Assembly (NCBI GenBank): GCA_008360975.2
Contig: CM039211.1
Location: forward strand, 1,506,038-1,570,037
Source: Lichenostomus cassidix
Lineage: Eukaryota; Chordata; Aves; Passeriformes; Meliphagidae
Direction of reading: 5' to 3'
DNA length: 64,000 nucleotides
In this document: piece after piece, positions 36,365 through 50,290 of the stretch
Position numbering within the stretch: position 1 is the stretch's first letter
Layout of the letters: the number at the start of each line of letters is the position of its first letter
Made by a program: the position numbers and the translations under genes
Notes under the pieces: generated by a model
Told to the model about the DNA's origin: nothing
What the model saw: the letters and a program-made list of their open reading frames with translations, nothing else
The model's database searches: none

Positions 36365-39300
36365 CGACAGTGGGAAGGAATTTTTATGTTCCTTTGAGGC
36401 AAATTACACTCATCAGAACTGAGGCACAGACTTATTGATCCCTGCTCACTGTGCTCCCTGGATAATGGCTTTATTCAGCAGCTTTCTGCATTTCCCTAAG
36501 AGCTTTTTCACACTTTGGTGAAGGGGCTTTCAGGTGCTTGCTGGGTATTTTAAACCAGCCAGGCAAAAATAAAAGGATTGATCATTTTTATTTCCTTTTA
36601 GGGGTGGAAGGGAAGATGTGGCCTGCTGGACACCACCTGTGGGAAGAAGGTGGTGACAGGAAATATCAGATTGAGCCCTGTGAGCTGGCAAAGGAGAACA
36701 AGAACAATCCCTTCCCATTTTAGGACGGTCTGAGGAGGAGGAAGATTATTTGTATATGCAAATAATCCTAAAAAAATACATAAATAAATCAGTTGTGCTC
36801 TCTGGAAACTGCTTTCTTCAAAACTGGTTAAAGTCCAAAAGCTCCTCAGGATTTTTTTTTCTTTTTTTTTTTCCCTTCTGGGAATAGTGATAAGCATTTG
36901 CTTCCAGCTTCCAAAAAAAGTCACAGCAGCATCACAAGCCTCTTTAGGAAGAAAAAAAACCAGCAAGTGCATGGGGCTCAGTGAGTGCCAAACATTTCCT
37001 AGAAGTTTCACGGAGAAATTTTTGGTTTTTGCCTCCAAGGGAAGCACAGAGGTTAACAAAGAACTGGTGAAAAAAACCCTGAAATTCAAGCAGTGGGTGC
37101 TGCCTGCCCCAGCCAGGGAGGAGAGGCAGAGGAAGGGCAGCAGGGATGGATGAAGGATGATTATTCCATGGCCCCAGCTCTGCAAGGAGGGAAAAGGAGC
37201 CAGGAGAGCTCTGCTGCAGCAAAAACCAATTTTTTTCTGCTGTGCCTGGGTGTGAGTACATGACCTCCATCTGCTTGGCTCCCTCAGTAGGCAGGGGCTC
37301 TAGGATTCAGGTTTTCCTGGAGAATAACGAAATATTAGAGCAGGAGAGCCTCCCAAAAGAAACATCTGGGGCAAATAAATAAATAAAGGGAGATTTATGC
37401 ACTCGTGAGGGAAATTGAGTTTGTTTCTAAAAGGAGGATTTTCAAACCTTGATGATTTAAGGTGGTTAATTGCATAACAATGTCAGGCAAGGTAACAGAC
37501 TCTCTCCTCGTTTCCATGCACCTGGAAATGCTATTTTAATGGAGAGTTTCTTCCAAAACAGCTCCAGCTTTCTCTCAGACAGATGTCAGGGACACAGACA
37601 CAGGGCTGAAGACCACTCTGTGCTCAAGAGTGACTACAAATCCCTGATACACACACTTTACTCCTTAAAGCTTCATGTCTAGTATTCTCTGAAATTTACA
37701 CACTGGGTGAATGTGTACATTACCTGTACATTACCTGTCTTAGTGGGGCAAACTCCTCCTTGTGACCACCAGGCTTTTAAAAAGGTACAAAACTTCCTGT
37801 TTTCCTTCTGTTTCTATGTGACATCACTGTAAACTCAAAAGTTGAAACAAAACTGCGGAGGCCACTTTATTTCTTTCTCCTCTTGTCTCTCACCTTGAGA
37901 TAGGGGGGTTTTTCTACCTTTTTTCTGCTTGTTAGTTTTTGTTTTTCCTTTATTTGACTGCTTTGAACTCTCTTTACTTTGTTCCTTGGCCTTAGAGACA
38001 CTTTTGTTCAATGAATCAGCTGCTGTGAGGATACAAAACCAGGTGGTGATGCCTTTTCTTCTCCCTGCAGCTTTGACTTTTTCCTTCCTCTTAAGTAAAG
38101 CTACAGCACTGAGGTCAGTGCCACACTTTGTTTCATGCCAATAGTTTGTACAAAGGGAATGATCAGCTACTGGAGCTGTGTGGGCCAAATGAAAGTCTCA
38201 GGACCTCAGAACAGAAGCAGTGATCCTGTGGATTATTGTATCCCAGCGTAAAGAAGTTGCCTCTAATCAGTCCTTCTCCATGGTGCTCTCTAATCAGTTA
38301 TTTCCTGATTCTGTCTCTACTGGAGGCACCAGGGGAATGAAAGCAGCCAAATATACTGTAACAAATTGAAGCAAGGCTGTCTTGGTGCTGGCAAGAGGAG
38401 CTGGATAGAGAAATTCCCATTTATGAGGGTTTGCTCCTGGTTCAAGCCCTGCTCAGCAAAGAACTGATGATCACGTGTGTTCTTGTGGTGAATGCTCTGC
38501 AATGCCAGCTGGAGGAAAGTGGGGTGATAGGTGCTGCATGGAGAGAAATCAGCACTGAAATGGGTGGGCCTGGCTTCCCTGGCTTTGCTTCTGCTTGGAA
38601 ACTGAGATGGTGAAGCAGAAGATGCTTCATCATGTCACGGAGGTGATGAAGATGTCACAGAGGTAGGGGACAACTGGCTCCAAGTGGCTGTGAAATGTGT
38701 TGTGGCATAAGGGAAGGTTTGGTGGTGCAATTCTAGTCTCACTCTAGCATGTCAGCATTTCCCAGTTTGCCAGAAGACTGGACAAGTTTTGATTCCTTGC
38801 AAATTAAGAATTTGGTCCCTAATCCTCAGTCTGTATAAATGAGATTAACCATGCTGCAATCCCTGGCCAGACAGGTATGTGTGGTTATGTGTAAATGTGT
38901 GCATGGGACATGTCTTATTAACAGACCAAAGTCCAGCAGGTTTTTATTTCTAATGGAGATAAGACTTCTGGGGTCAGATGTACTAAATATGAAATACTGA
39001 ACTCTCCAAAACACGTTCAGGTAATTTGTCTAATTTTTCCTGTACCTATCTAGACAGGCTCCATTTATCACACTGAGTACAATGAAGATGTTGTAATATT
39101 CCCATCTCTGTGCTCATGATCCAGCTTTTCTAAAACCAGGATAAAGTCAGCAGTGTATTTTAACTGCTTTTAAAGGTAGTGAAGGAGTTGCAGACCTGAA
39201 GATGATAAAATGACACACCCAGGCATTCTGAGGCTCTCTTGTCCTTGTGAACTAATTATGACTCAGACCCTTAATGGACCACATGGATTTCGGCCACAAA

Positions 39301-42300
39301 TATGTTATTCTTTCATCACATAAATTTGTGAAAAGCCATTTACTTCGTAAGCACCACCAGGTATTTGGTGCCTGGTGAGTCAATCTGACTGAAGCCAGAG
39401 TCTCAACCTGATTGTGAGATCTCTCTTGGTGGATAATGCATGTTAAATGATTGCAAAGATGGGAACACTAATTTCTGCATTCCTACAGATGGTGGACCAA
39501 TTCTTCAATTTGTCATTGTGCTGCTGATGCTGATTCTGCTATTCAAAATCTTGATCTTATAATTTATTTGTTAAAAAGAAATTTTAAAAAATTGTGTGTT
39601 CCTTTATCTATTTTTCATAAGTTCCAATTCAATGATATATTTTAATCCTCAACTGCTTATTTATGAAGGAAAACATGATTACTTTTTTAATACAACTGTT
39701 TACATTTCATGGTGTTTATTTAATCAATTTCTTTAAAAGTGGCCCCAACTCCAGTTTTGCTTCACTTCACTGAGATGAAAGTGGCTAAATACCTGCTAAA
39801 CTTACATATAAGCAGTTTTTCCTTGAAAAGATGGAGGTCACTACAGATATCTCCCACTGATGCCAGGATCATCTATTAAGCTCAGTGAAATAATTATTAA
39901 AATTCTATAATGGAGGTTGTTATGTAACTCCTGTGTGGTTTTGCCTCTGCCTTCTCTGTTTTCTAAGCACCACAGGCTGCAGGGAAGCCTTTATTCACAG
40001 GTAGTCCAGTATTCATGATTTTAGTGGCAATTACAACAACTGTTAATTTGTGAAGTGGGATTTAAGAAGGGTTCCCCCAGCTTGTGAAGCTGTCGTGCTG
40101 ATTTGTCTAAGAAAGGCTTTTATAAGCAAGAAGAAACCATTAAAATATTAAGGACCAGAAAATGACTCCAAGGATTTTAGTGATCACAGGCTGAAGTTTT
40201 ATTTACCAGCAGCAGCCAAGACACCAAGTGTCACATTTAGGAGAATACTTCATGTCAAAAATTCAGTGTGAGGAAAGGAAAGAAGGTGGTAAGTGGAGAA
40301 ATTAAAGATGGAATTCAAGCTCACAGAGCTCCAAAGAGCCAGGTGTGCTTCTAAGCTCTGTCTTTTACAGGCAGTTCCCAAATTTAGGACCTCACTGTGT
40401 ACCAAAACCACTGGCTTTAGTGTCTCACATTTCACTGCAATGAAGTGTTTTAGTTCAGGAATCTCTCCACACATTGTTGAGATGAAGATGGAATAGTGGG
40501 TTTTGGCATCTTGCCACATGGATATCATCTGCTTGGATCTCTCTCTGCCTGCCATCCTTCAACTCTTTGCTTTCGTGTGTTTCTCACAGCAGAAATTTTG
40601 ACAGCAAAATACTTTGTTGAAGTTAGGGGTAGGTTTTCAGTGGTTATAAACAGCTCTGCATTGAAATTTTTGGTGCAATTGCCACGTGGCAATGGCTGCC
40701 AGCTGAAGGTCTGTGCTTCAATACATGAGACCACACCAGCACACAATTCTCCTTGCTCATCTGATCCAGGAGATGCAAGTGGAAACCTCTTCTCTACAAC
40801 AAAAGGCTATTTGTGAGTCCTCTACTCCCATCAGCAAAATAGTTGGTACAAGCTTAACCCAAAGTTTGTGATCAGGGTAATTGCAGCTGCTTGAGCGCTG
40901 TGCTGAATCAGTTCCTTCCTTCTCCTTCCAGCCCATCTTTCTCTTTGAAATGCAAACATTATCACAGATTAAACTGCAGCAACGCAGATAGGCTTGTCAG
41001 ATTTAATCAGCACAAGTCATGCAAGTGCTTTTGCAGTGTTTGCCCTGATCTGGAGCTCATTCAGCTCCTCTGGTTGCAGAGCAATGTTAATTTCTAGCAA
41101 TCCCCTGCTAGAGGTGTCCCCCTGAGGGACAATAACCCAGGGACAATTAGGTGACCTGAGTGGAGATCTGGCAACAACACTCTCCTCAACCAAATCCCCA
41201 CATTTATTGCAGTTAATTCAATATTCTGATGAGTGGAGGTTAAATGCAAACTCCACATCCATTGCCTATTCCTTCCAGCAGACTCATTCTTCAGGATGGA
41301 ATGGTTCAGGTGAAGGTCTGCATGAAAGGAAATTAATGTTTTCCAAAATTTCCCAATCTCTCCTGACTCTTGTGCTGTCCCAAAGTTCTGACCTTAATTA
41401 TTATTGCTCTTTTTCACTTTTTCTTCTGTTCTTCACGTTGTGGCTGAGCAAAATCCGTGTGAAAGCCAATTATTAAACCATGCCATGCTCAGTGAAAAGG
41501 AGTGTTATGCTAAATTAGCAAGGTGCAATAATGTGGCTTTTTTTAAAGCCATCATTAAATCTGATTATCAGCATCCAATATTCGCAGAAAATTACACATC
41601 AGCCTGTGCAGAAAAAAAACCCCCACAAACAACCCCTCATGCCTCTCCCACACATCCGAAGTTCAGTTAATTCAAATAAATATCTTCATATGATCAGCCC
41701 TGAAGGACAGTGGTTGTGTGTACAGGCAATATTTCATCTTGCAAAGCACCATTACAGAAAACCAAGACAGCATAGTTTTAGTTAATTTAGTCAGTCCTAG
41801 TTTAATTTCACAATCACCTGTTTCATTAAGCTTAATGCAGCTCATTTTTCCTTTCTGTTTGGATTTGTATTTTATTGCATATATTGCAATGTAAAACTTA
41901 GAAGGAATGGGCATACACTCTGGAAGAAGAAGATCTATGCTAAATTCCTAAAATACTGGGCAAGAAAAATACAGTTTAAGGTTATTAGGATGCTAGACAG
42001 GTGCAGGTCAGGAATTGCTCTAAATAAAATACACATTGCTCCCTGCAAGGCTGCATAAGAAATATGTTCAAGCAACAAATATCTGTCAAATTAATGTGTA
42101 GTGATTTAGGTTCATGATTTTGTGGCTACAGTGCTTGGGACTTCCAGCTTCTCTAGTAAAAAGCATAATATTCTGCTGATGAAGGGGGTATTTTTATATT
42201 TGTCAGAGACAAATCTGGTTCAAATGCTTTTTTAGCAAAATATGAAGATGAATAAGCTTCTGCCTTTTTCACCTCGTGGCTTTCAAAGGGAGAGGAGACC

Positions 42301-45300
42301 AATGGTTTTCAGAATGACAGCCAGGAGTTTTCATTTTGTAGTTTGGATGGATAAATATGGGAACATTTCACCCTGATACCTTCAAATGAGTTGGATTTGC
42401 CCTAACTCTCCTTTATGAAATTAAATGCTTGTTTGCCTACTAACACATTCAAATCAACACTATGAGGAGCCCAGCACAGCAAGACCTTTAATTTTAAAAA
42501 ATGATATGGAGAAAACAGGAGATAAAGAAAATGGATATTCCAGGAACACTTTTTTTTTTTTTAATGAGTGATCATTACAGTCTAGGTCAGGCAATGAATG
42601 GCTTCAGACTTTTCCAAACCTGTACTGACTCCCTTTCAGAAGACTCATTAATGACCCAATTTGTAGTTTTGGCAAAATCATGCTGAAAGAAAAAGATAAC
42701 TTTTACTGATAGTAGAAATGCCAGTTTAAGGGTTTGTAGAGCCTTTTCCTTCTCTGGCATCTTGATCTGAGAAACTAGATATTTTTACTCAATTATGAAA
42801 AACAAGATGTTCTGTTCCAAATCAATGTTTCTAAAGGTCAAAAATACTTTATTCCATCTATCTCATTTTTTTCCCTTCAATTAAAAATGCTTGCCTTGTT
42901 GTGGAGTTAGCTGATTTTCAGTGCTTCCTTTGGGACATTTCAGGTGTCTTTTTTCTGGTTTTTTTCCCTTTTTTTTTTTTGTTTCAGATTCCTCTCCAAG
43001 CTTTTGCTCTGCTTTGAGAGCAGTTTAGCCTCTCAGTGATGCTGCTGAGGGAAGCATGGATGAGAAGCATTTCATTTCAGGGTGATTTTCCTCAGTGGCA
43101 TCCCTCTGACTCAACCTGTGGTCTCAGCACACGCTGAGCTGTGTTTTATTGTTTTGCAATAAAGGGCCACGGCTATTTCTAGAAGTCAGGGAAATCCCTT
43201 TCAGGCTAAGTAAAACCCTTTTGTTGGTCCACACCCAGCATCACTTTGCACATTTACCAATTGGACCATAATCCTGTGGCTTGTGCTATACAGCTTGAGA
43301 AACCAGACCAAGTTCCTCTCTCTCCACTGGCTTGAACTCTTCCTTCCTGAAGATTCCTTGAATCCTTCCTCCCTGAGCTGGATGCCTTTGCTGGGTGTTC
43401 CCATTCCCTGTGGGATGTCCCTGCCTGGGACACTGCCCTCCTGATGCTGGGGATGCAGAGCTGTGCTGGGACATGGCTCTGCTGTCACACTCAGCTCCTG
43501 GCACACAGTCAGGGATGTGTTTGCTTCTCCCTGAAGAAGTGAAGAATGTTTTGGGTTTGTTTTTTTATTAGTATTATTTGTTTTGTGTGTGGTTTTTTAG
43601 TTTTTTGGTGGTTTTTTTTTTCCTCACACACAGTTGTCTGCCTCCTCAATTTAATCAAGAAGCAGGAAAACACACACTGGGTATTTTTTGTGCCAACAGA
43701 AGATGCTGTCTGCTGGGGGATGGCAGAAAAGCAGGGAAATTAAGAGTTACACCTCTTTCTAGTCACCTGCTAGCCCTCAAACATTTGTGCCTCAGGATTT
43801 TCCAACCCAGAGATCATTCCTATGTGTTACAAGCCCTGGGCAGTTGTTCTCCTAAGGGAATGCTCCCTCACCAAGCTGGTGGCAGGGAATTGACAACTTA
43901 ATTCACTTCCTTCTGCAACTGTCCACCCCAGGGACTTTGGTTTACATCCCTTCTGTTGTTTCCACAGAAACATCCTTTCCCTTCCCTGAACTTCCTTTCC
44001 CTTCCTTTCCCTTTGCTTTCCTTCCCTTCCCTGAACTTCCCCTTTCATCACAAAAAAAAAAAATTAAAAAAAATAAAATTAGACTCTGCAGTCTTAAGAT
44101 TGCTTTCTGCAATCCTCCATATAGAAGAGGCAGAAAAATAAAAACGAAAAGGGAATTTTATTTGGTGGGATGTTCAGAACAAGAAAACAAGTTGATGACT
44201 TTGAGTTGTCCCCAACAAGAGTTACCCCTTAATGCATCACTCCCATTATTTATGTAGTGATGGCATCTTAGTGGCAGCTGTGACTGGTCAGTAAGCACAT
44301 CTTTCTCTCCCCATCCCCTCATTACAACTCAAAATATCATTTTTAGTTTCAGGTTTTGCACAATAGTGTCCAGTTGTGGGTTTTTTCAAACCCTGTGTTT
44401 TCTATGTCTTCTAATGAACTTCAGGGGCTCTTTGCCATTTTACACAGATCCATTTTTAATGTCTGAGATTATAAATATAATTTGTTTTCCAGGTAAAAAT
44501 AGGTTATTATTTTTTATGATAGACTGACATGTGATACACAGAGAAAGTTCACCCAGCAGATGAACCTGAGGTGCACCCACAAGTGTCTTTCCAAGTCATC
44601 AGGACTCGAGTGCTTACACTGCAGGATGAATTTTACACAGCAAAGACTCCAAACCAAATATCTCCATCATGGCATATATTGTACAAATACAGGGGAAATT
44701 AAACAACATCCCCATGCAGAAAATGGTTTTCAGGCTATTCATGCAGCAGGCCTGGAGTCAGCCTGCTTGTGGAACAGGGAGATGTGAGTGAGATAAACCT
44801 CCTTAGATACATTCACCCTGGCAGTTTGTTCTGCTTTGTTCTCTGCAGAAAATACCTTCCCTGCAGGTCACTGCACGACAGCTCCTCTCTCAGTGAATAT
44901 TCCTGCACAGTGGTCATGGCTCATAAGCCAGCTTGGATCCACATCCCACAGGAGGGAATGTTTTTCATTGTTTTCTGCACTGCTGTTCTGCTCTTGATTG
45001 GAACAAGCTGCTGTCCCTGGGGTAATCCTTGGGCCACTGCCCATTGCTGTGAGTGATGTCAACACATTTTTGAATGTGTGGTTATTAGCCCTCTTTCCAA
45101 GCAGGTTTCAAAAAAAAATTCCTTCTTGCACTACTCTGTGATTTGTTTAGTAGACATTCCCTCTCCCTTGCCCCCCCTGCTATTGGATGGAGTGGCTGAA
45201 TTCTTCCTGCAATTTAAACATGCAAACTGTGTAAATTATTGCTTGCTGACCCCAATTAAGGCTTACAGCTGCTTGGAAGAGGAGACAGTTCCCTCCCTTC

Positions 45301-48300
45301 TCCTCAGTCAGTATCAACAAGTGGATGAGGATTTGAATGGAAGTCCAGTTTTCCACTGCAGTTGGAGGGTGGGTCTGGGTGGAGAGAGGCAGGAGAGCTG
45401 CAAGTGCTGCTCCTCCTCACACTGGGGTGAGTCCAAGGTATTGATGGAGTTGAGGGGCTGGGAATTTCACCTTGGGAATTAGGTCATTGAATAAAGAAAG
45501 AAGGATGGTTTGGCCCAGCCTGTGGGAAGATTGAGGAGGCTGGAGACCAGGCTCTTGTTCATGTTTAATGCAAACACTTGAGCCACTTGTCTCTTTGCTG
45601 AGCTGTTATCCAGGAATGAAGCATCAAGCTCCTCCACTTTGGAACATAAGCCAGCCCTGCTATCAGCAGGAACCTTGCAAGGGACAATTCCTGCATTATT
45701 TGGCATGATTGTCCTGCCATGGGTGGGGAGGCTTAATCAAGATTGAGAACTCTGCTTTACAGTGAGCTGTGCTGAGTGAGTGCAAATTCAACTTTCACAC
45801 TGTTTTCCAAATCCTCCTGTTCAGAGTTAGGGAATAAATTCACCTCCGTGGTCTGATTTACAACACCAAATGGAGCTACAAGAGACCAGTCCTGTCTCCA
45901 AGTTTGTCACACACCCCATATTCCCAGTTAGTCAATCCTGTATATATACATGCATAAATATCTTTATTTCTGCACATACAGTTGTGTAGTGATACAAAAT
46001 TCTGAAAACTTTGGCAGCAAGCTCTGTAAGTGTGCAGTAGCTGGATGATATTCTGTCACTCTTTAGGAATTTCTGATGATGGTTCTGGTCATGTATGAAT
46101 TTTTAGAGACATCTTTGTAGACAAGACTTCAAGATTCACTTTTCTGGGCATTACTTTGATGAGGTTATAGCATACATTTGGAAATGGAATCTGAAAGTAG
46201 TGAACAGTTCTCTAGTCATGAGTGTTTTCTGGGGAGTAGACATAGCACACTGAAGCTTCAGGAAGATAGGGCTAAGGCCAATATGTGAAATTATTTAGTA
46301 TAAAAATAGCAGCAAAAGTTTGACGCAGATGGTATAAAGCCCAATAAAAATCTGAAATCTGAGCCTTTGCGGTGTTCTGGTTTCACCTACCTGAGCTAGT
46401 CTGGTCAAAACTTGCCTCAAGTGTGTTTATGCACACACCAATCTTACCTTCTGGTCACAGTGGACAGGAAACATCTGACAAGATTTCAAATGTTTCGGGG
46501 AATGCTTTGCAAATGAGAAAAATAAATCTTCAGCTGAAGTGAGGCTTGAGCTCTGACTAGATTACTTCTCTGCATGTACCATAAGAGCACCAAGAACTTC
46601 ACTGTACCTGCCTGCCCCTAGCTAGCAGATCCCCCACAAGCCAGATCATGGTTTGCAGTTGGAAGAAGAATGGTTACTGTTGGAGAAAAGGACAAAGAAA
46701 GTGGAAGAACTCATAAATTATCCACATGTTGTCTTCTTTTGAAATGGTTGGAGAATTGAGGAATCATAAATTACAGACAGTTCTGGATAGATTGATTTAT
46801 ACTTGGTCCCTCTCTCAGTTGTGTGACTGACAGAGAGCAGATGTCCAGCTCCACTTTTATGAATCCTTCAGCTAATTTCAGAGTCTGAGTGCAAAATGAG
46901 TAATTTCTGCTAACAAAAGCTCTGCTGCTTTGGATGCTCTGCACATGCATCAGGTGTTCCACAAAGCGTTTCTGAACAACCACATGGGAATTGGGATAAA
47001 GTCAGTAAAACCCCTCATATTAGATTTAATCAAGCTGGCACGTGTAAAATAAAATAACTGCCAGTGTGAGTTTTTGGTGTTCTGTTTGTTTGGTTCTCCC
47101 CAAACAGGAGCCCACAGGGAGATTAACAGTCCTGTTGCCAACAGATTGTCATTGTCACATTTGGTGATGGTGGCTTGAATAAAACCCTGCTAGGTGTGGC
47201 TCCTGCCTGTCCCAGGGTCACACTGCTGTTTTGCTCTGCTGTCATATCCCTGGTGTGGCAGAAATTTTCCAAACATAAATGCAGCAATGTCTACCTGGCA
47301 AAGGTGGAAATGATGTCATGGGTTGGTGGCAATAACCATTCTTTTCACAACTAACAGCAAAGTTTCTCTCTGCCTGTCTGTCAATCTACCATTTCCTATA
47401 AAAGTATGACAGAATAAAAGTATAGAGGGTTGACACATTTCCATGCCCTCTTGCAACGTTGTAAATTGAAATTTATTTTCCTGTAAAACTACTCAGAGTC
47501 ATTCACAGGACACTTTCCATGTCACTCTCGAGGTAGATTTGTCCAAAGGAGGTATTGCTTTGTTTCCCTCAGTAAATATATCATGAAGGATTAAGAACAG
47601 TGTGAAGTTAGCCACAGATGTGACTGGCAAAAGTAATTTTGTAAGATATCATGCTTCATTTTATGGAACTTTTTCAAGAAAATTGTGTAAGAAAGTAGGA
47701 ATTATATGTGGGATTCAGCTGAGATAGAATCTGATCTTTTGCAGGAAAATCAGTATTTAGAATCCATTTTTGTTTCGGTTGATTTCTGTTAACATTTATT
47801 GTAAGTTATCATTCATTAATTTCACAATTTCTACTGTGGTGCTTAGCAAGTTGCCTTCTTGCAATTTTCTATTCTAGAGACAGCAAAAATATGAAAATAA
47901 AACCTTTGCTATGTGTTATGCAGACATAGAGAATTCTGCTTCTAAAGAAATCAGGAGTATTATTTTGCAACTTCCCTTATCTCTGATATTGCAAGATTAC
48001 ATTAATCTGTAACATGGACTCTTACTTTTGCAGTTTTCCAGGTTGATTTTCATTTTTCTACTGAAGTAAAGCACATTCAGCTGTCCAAAGTATATGGGAT
48101 GAACCTTTGTACTGGATTTCATTATTTTTTTCCAGTATTTTAGTGCAGGTATTGCTTTCTCGAGATGCAGAACTTTCAACATTCTCTTCTATTTGCTCAG
48201 ATCTGAGTAAAATTATTCACTAATATTGCACAAAATTCAGAGTGACACCTGGAGCCATTAAAAGGATCCAAAAGTTTTGTACAGATAAAGTAAGACCTGT

Positions 48301-49064
48301 TTCTAAGGACATTTTGGTATCTGACAGTGTCTTTCTGTTATTTGATATCATTTTTACTTCCTCATTACAAATTTGTTAGTACTTGCTGTCTTTAAAATTT
48401 CATTTTCATCTATAAATCTTAGATACATTACATCTGGAAGACTATTCAATTTTTTTATAGTATGGAAAGAACGATTTTTATAGTTTTTGTAAGGTTTTGC
48501 ACAGGTTTCCCAGTTGCTTTTTCCCTGTTTGGGAAGAGGTTTAAGTTAAAAGTCTCAATTAATTTCTTTGTTAAAGTCTTCTGAATAAAAGGGAAGGGGT
48601 AGGGTTCTATAAGTTATTGCAGGTACATAGTTATGCTTTTGTTTGGCATGGTTAAAATGCAGTTGGGAGCTGATTAATGGCTTTAGGGGATTGGTATAAC
48701 CTTGAGTCTGGAATTACATTAGAGGAATGGAGCAAAACCACGTGGATTAGTGCAGGCAATGGAGACAAACTTGGATTAGATTTACTGTCAGTGAATTCTA
48801 CATAAATTTTTTTTTCCAGGAAAAGTTGTATCTTTCTAGAAAGCTATTTAGAGAAAGGCTCAATGTTGAAGCACAACGAGGCACACACAACTCTGATTTT
48901 TAGTGCGTACTTTCCCCTCACTGATTTCACACACAAAAATCATTATGAGTACATTAATTTTTCCAGTTACAGAGTTCCATCAGCTTTTACAGAATAAGGA
49001 TGACTTTTTGTAAACAATCCACTATTTCTCTTGGATGGTGCTCAAATACTTCATATAGTCATTG
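36365..49064. other. Long AT-rich unique region, no gene recognised
   Basis: About 12.7 kb without a coding region or clear transposon that I can identify. It contains T-rich stretches near 36850-36873 and 42551-42562, a pyrimidine patch at 43974-44046 and an A-rich stretch at 44051-44080. The subregions 39230-39480 and 47400-48700 are notably free of recognisable repeats and may include conserved non-coding sequence. The sequence alone cannot decide this. Confidence 0.5.
43974..44046. repeat. Pyrimidine-rich patch with duplicated segment
   Basis: CCTTT/CCCTT-type sequence. The segment CCCTTCCCTGAACTTCC occurs twice, near 43979 and 44024, with CTTTCC units between. It is a small compound simple repeat. 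Confidence 0.8.
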
Positions 49065-50290
49065 AAAAATAGGTCTGGAAAGCACTTCTAGATGTAGAGT
49101 AGTCCAACCCCTACGTCAAAGTCAAATCGTCCATAACTGTGTCATTTCAGAAAGTTATTTGTTTAATCTGGTTTTTAAGACCTCAAGGGATGGAGATTGC
49201 ATACATTACCTATGAGATGCATTCTCCTTGTTTCCTGAAAGAGGATCCTCATGTATGCTTTCTCATAACTCCCTCTTTTCACTCCTTTTTTTCAGGCTCA
49301 ACCATGCCAGCTTTTGAATATTTCCATGTAGGTTTATTTTTCTGGTTGTGGTTTTATCTTTTTTTGTTGTTTTTTTTTTTTTAATTCCATCGCCCTCTTC
49401 TGCATTTTTAACACTTTGTATATACATTTTTGAAGCACATACTGCTTAGTTATGTGCTGGGGTAAAACACAGGGCACATTACTTTCCACACCTCATGGAA
49501 TCAAGTCATACTCAAATCTCTCAGTGCCTTTTTTACCCAAAGCTCTGACAATTCTGATTTTTGTCCAGCTTTTCCAACCACCCAGCCTTGGTGTGTAGCT
49601 GAAGAGTGAGTATCACACTTTGAGTATCACACCTGCACTCATGGGATCATTTTCAGAACATTTTCTGTGCAGCTTTTCAAGGTTGTTTCATCGCCTTTCT
49701 GTTTTGTCACCTGCAGATTTTATAAACAGATTTTGTATTTTTCCATCCTCATTGTTTCTGAACGCACTGGACAGGATCAAGGATGAGGTGAAGAAAGTTT
49801 TCTTCTTACATGAAGAATGTTTTCCCATCCTTCCAATCATTCTGACAATTAACTGTGCCTAATTATTTCTGAGTGCTTTTTCCAGGCTGTTTTACCCCAT
49901 TTCACCATTCATGTTCTAGTCCTGGAGAACATCAAAAATAATCCCATGAAACTATGGCAGTAGACTTTTTGGGTACAAGACACTTCATAACTATTATTTC
50001 TCCTCAATGCAACTATGCTATTATTTAATCATCAAAAGAAATTTGATTATCTGCAATGATTTCTGCCTGACAAATCCATTCTTGTTGCTTACTCATTTCC
50101 TTGGCTTCTTCCAAGCACTTGTGTACATTATTTCATTATTTGTCACAGCAATTAGTTTGAGCTTGGAATTGAATCCTGTGGGCCTTTCATCTACATAAAT
50201 TCTCAATTCCCTCCTGACTATTTTGAGATGAGATGAGATTTGCATGCTTTGCTTCCAGTCCTTTTGCCATCATTTTGATGGAGGAAAAAA
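49065..50290 (-). mobile_element. Ancient CR1 LINE, reverse orientation, decayed
   Basis: Blocks match the reverse complement of an old amniote CR1 in the right order. 'Tagtccaacccctacg' and 'aagggatggagattgcat' come from the 3' end. 'Cacctgcagattttataaac' corresponds to the ORF2 region usually reading tcgtctgcaaactttataa. 'Gcctgacaaatccattcttg' corresponds to the cttgacaaatccatgctga landmark. Repeats and insertions disrupt it, including an internal duplication of GAGTATCACAC at 49608-49632. It is not coding. Several fragments of one insertion are likely. Confidence 0.6.

Noticed and set aside
35368..36402. F/W/G-rich and K/N/T-rich open frames on both strands
   Set aside because: They come from the A/C-rich simple tract. 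The membrane-like look is a codon effect of T- and G-runs.
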